Of a DNA stretch of 7,252 nt, positions 7,117 through 7,252 are shown in pieces. The notes under the pieces are model-generated. The model was given only the letters and a program-made list of their open reading frames with translations. It did no database searches and was not told the DNA's origin. The translations under genes and the position numbers were made by a program. The stretch comes from Bacteroidota bacterium. GTDB taxonomy: Bacteria > Bacteroidota > Rhodothermia > Rhodothermales > UBA10348. The number at the start of each line of letters is the position of its first letter. Positions within the stretch are counted from its first letter, which is position 1. The stretch is from assembly GCA_004356265.1 (NCBI GenBank), contig SMXK01000215.1, positions 1-7,252 on the forward strand, in the 5' to 3' direction.

Positions 7117-7252
7117 TTAGAACCCGGATGCGTATTCAAATAACCACGACGCACCGAGCGCCGCGTAAATGCCGAGAATGTATCCGGAAATTGCCATCAG
7201 AAGTCCAACGGATGTCATGGAGGACCGGTACACGCTAGCCACAACAGGGGCA
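7117..7252 (-). CDS. C-terminal end of an unidentified, probably membrane, protein
   Basis: On the minus strand one frame stays open from the window edge to a TAA at 7117-7119, giving 44 residues; the other two minus frames are stopped. The peptide holds a continuous hydrophobic stretch, about VGLLMAISGYILGIYAALG, long enough to cross a membrane, and ends in WLFEYASGF. This composition suggests the last transmembrane helix of a membrane protein whose start lies beyond the right edge. The gene would be convergent with the M3 peptidase, with 16 bp between the stop codons. I do not recognise the family, and the fragment is too short to exclude chance. Confidence 0.5.
   Translation of the reverse strand, partial: APVVASVYRSSMTSVGLLMAISGYILGIYAALGASWLFEYASGF

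Noticed and set aside
7129..7236. A short plus-strand ORF (35 codons, Arg/Cys-rich) after the M3 gene
   Set aside because: It is antisense to the hydrophobic minus-strand frame, has no ribosome-binding site, and its composition is typical of an antisense shadow.

Overview
The window looks like an ordinary chromosomal housekeeping segment of a Gram-negative-type bacterium. It holds four complete protein genes, plus one gene cut by each edge. GC content looks moderate. Ribosome-binding sites are weak or absent before most starts. A lipoprotein with a thioredoxin fold implies a cell envelope with a periplasm or outer membrane. The Pol I sequence, with a Tyr in the O-helix and a QxxLF linker motif, together with the weak Shine-Dalgarno signals, makes me suspect the Rhodothermota/Bacteroidota side of the tree. 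This is inference by eye and would need a protein search.

Layout from left to right. On the minus strand, running off the left edge, lies the N-terminal half of a HAD-type phosphatase (1-315). Divergent from it after only 43 bp is a full-length DNA polymerase I gene, polA (359-3244), with 5' nuclease, proofreading exonuclease and polymerase domains all apparently active. Eleven bases later, on the same strand, is a single-unit M16 zinc protease (3256-4542), probably co-transcribed with polA. Its 3' end overlaps tail-to-tail by 22 bp with a minus-strand TlpA/ResA-like thioredoxin lipoprotein (4521-5111). A 132-bp divergent intergenic region (5112-5243) separates that gene from a plus-strand M3-family (PepF-like) oligoendopeptidase (5244-7100). 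The right edge holds a minus-strand reading frame encoding a hydrophobic C-terminus (7117-7252), probably the end of a membrane protein.

The genes do not form one obvious pathway. polA serves DNA repair and Okazaki-fragment processing. M16 and M3 are two zinc peptidases for protein and peptide turnover, and the thioredoxin lipoprotein handles disulfides in the envelope. I saw no mobile element, CRISPR array, RNA gene or long repeat, and no evidence of a new multi-gene system. The most notable details are in Pol I: a natural Tyr at the position that controls dideoxynucleotide discrimination, a neighbouring Pro in the same helix, and a candidate sliding-clamp-binding peptide in the linker between the 5' nuclease and the proofreading domain.
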